64,000 nucleotides of DNA, from NCBI RefSeq assembly GCF_001921205.1, contig NZ_MSIE01000034.1, positions 62,001 through 126,000 of the forward strand, read 5' to 3'. The position numbers and the translations under genes are program-made. Shown piece after piece: positions 63,642-64,000 of this stretch. How positions within the stretch are numbered: the first letter of the stretch is position 1; the number at the start of each line of letters is the position of its first letter. The notes under the pieces are model-generated. The model had not been told where the DNA came from. It ran no database searches and saw only the letters and a list, made by a program, of their open reading frames with translations. The DNA comes from Actinophytocola xanthii (GTDB lineage: Bacteria; Actinomycetota; Actinomycetes; Mycobacteriales; Pseudonocardiaceae).

Positions 63642-64000
63642 TCAGGCCAGCAGCTCGCGGGCCAGCACCGCACCCCACCACCGCTCCACCCGCTCCGGTG
63701 ACCAGCCGCGCTCGGCGATGAGCGTGGTGTAGACGTCGATCGAGCAGAGCGCGGCGTACACGTCGACCGCCGCCGGGACCTCGACGCGCAGGACGCCGTC
63801 GGGCCAGGAGGAGAACACCTCGTACCGGGTCTCGTCGCCTCGCCGGCGACCGTCCAGATAGGCCCGGGCGAGCTCGGGCTCGGTCCGGCCGGCCTCGCGC
63901 ACCAGCCTGATCACGTCGCCGGAGCGCTCGAACAGCCGCCGGTCGTAGCCGGCCATGGCGGCGAGCTGGCCGGCCGGCCCGGTCTCCGACAGCTCGGCGA
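63642..64000 (-). CDS. TetR-like regulator, N-terminus beyond window edge
   Basis: 119 codons of the C-terminal part are visible: AELSETGPAGQLAAMAGYDRRLFERSGDVIRLVREAGRTEPELARAYLDGRRRGDE and VYAALCSIDVYTTLIAERGWSPERVERWWGAVLARELLA. These match the ligand-binding domain of TetR/AcrR proteins with the typical GWSPERVE.W ending. The DNA-binding domain lies past position 64000. Confidence 0.75.
   Translation of the reverse strand, partial: AELSETGPAGQLAAMAGYDRRLFERSGDVIRLVREAGRTEPELARAYLDGRRRGDETRYEVFSSWPDGVLRVEVPAAVDVYAALCSIDVYTTLIAERGWSPERVERWWGAVLARELLA

Overview
The window is very GC-rich, densely packed actinobacterial chromosome. A complete conservon (cvnABCD), a WhiB3/WhiD-like regulator, a single-chain Ku, DinB/DUF664 proteins (a family linked to mycothiol in actinobacteria), many GTG starts and 4-bp ATGA/GTGA overlaps all point to Actinomycetales, and the gene content looks most like Pseudonocardiaceae. 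That family placement is inference; no rRNA or tRNA gene is present to confirm it. It reads as ordinary chromosome: no prophage, conjugative element, CRISPR array or biosynthetic cluster was seen.

Layout. 1-10.3 kb: a matrixin metalloprotease (cut by the left edge), an MDR oxidoreductase, two DinB-like proteins, a three-gene signalling module (receiver-SpoIIE phosphatase, CHASE3 histidine kinase, Rcp1-like receiver), an amidohydrolase, a secreted pyroglutamyl-peptidase-like protein with Ser in place of the catalytic Cys, and a tartrate/D-malate dehydrogenase. 10.4-18.9 kb: CPBP protease, NarL-type two-component pair, LysR regulator, flavin disulfide-type reductase, secreted M15 peptidase with a strong terminator, AidB-like acyl-CoA dehydrogenase divergent from a PaaX regulator. 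18.9-22.4 kb: an SRPBCC-YciI-ECF42 operon facing an ECF41/SigJ-like sigma gene that has a matching promoter motif, plus a VOC protein. 22.4-25.5 kb: beta-phosphoglucomutase and GH65 phosphorylase, a disaccharide phosphorolysis pair. 25.5-26.9 kb: a symmetrical four-gene locus bounded by two paralogous ribbon-helix-helix (RHH) regulators that share a promoter/operator box. 27.2-37.5 kb: single-chain alpha-beta glycyl-tRNA synthetase, membrane hydrolase, WhiB, Ku, an unknown multi-spanning protein, gcvT, DUF6186 pair, SigE-family sigma factor with a membrane partner. 37.5-40.2 kb: CbiMNQO metal transporter. 40.2-50.6 kb: AraC regulator, VOC protein, acyl-CoA dehydrogenase with a TetR-type operator, cvnABCD, acetate symporter operon. 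50.6-64 kb: small membrane proteins, lytic transglycosylase, crotonase, STAS protein, a CoA-transferase/acyl-CoA dehydrogenase/TetR cluster, NUDIX protein, Pro-rich membrane protein, PDZ-containing NarL-type two-component pair, and a TetR regulator cut by the right edge.

Two things stand out. First, a 161-bp repeat with 15-bp terminal inverted repeats occurs in two full copies (34057-34217, 55175-55335) and two fragments (50593-50639, 55339-55394). It looks like a MITE inserting at TAG/CTAG, often exactly at a stop codon. Second, the RHH locus at 25.5-26.9 kb is arranged divergent-convergent-divergent around two unknown genes and may be a small undescribed regulatory unit.

The regulatory density is high: three NarL- or CHASE3-type sensor kinases, the conservon, three ECF-type sigma factors, and WhiB, LysR, AraC, PaaX, TetR and RHH regulators. 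Lipid/acyl-CoA metabolism is the commonest metabolic theme (three acyl-CoA dehydrogenases, crotonase, CaiB family).
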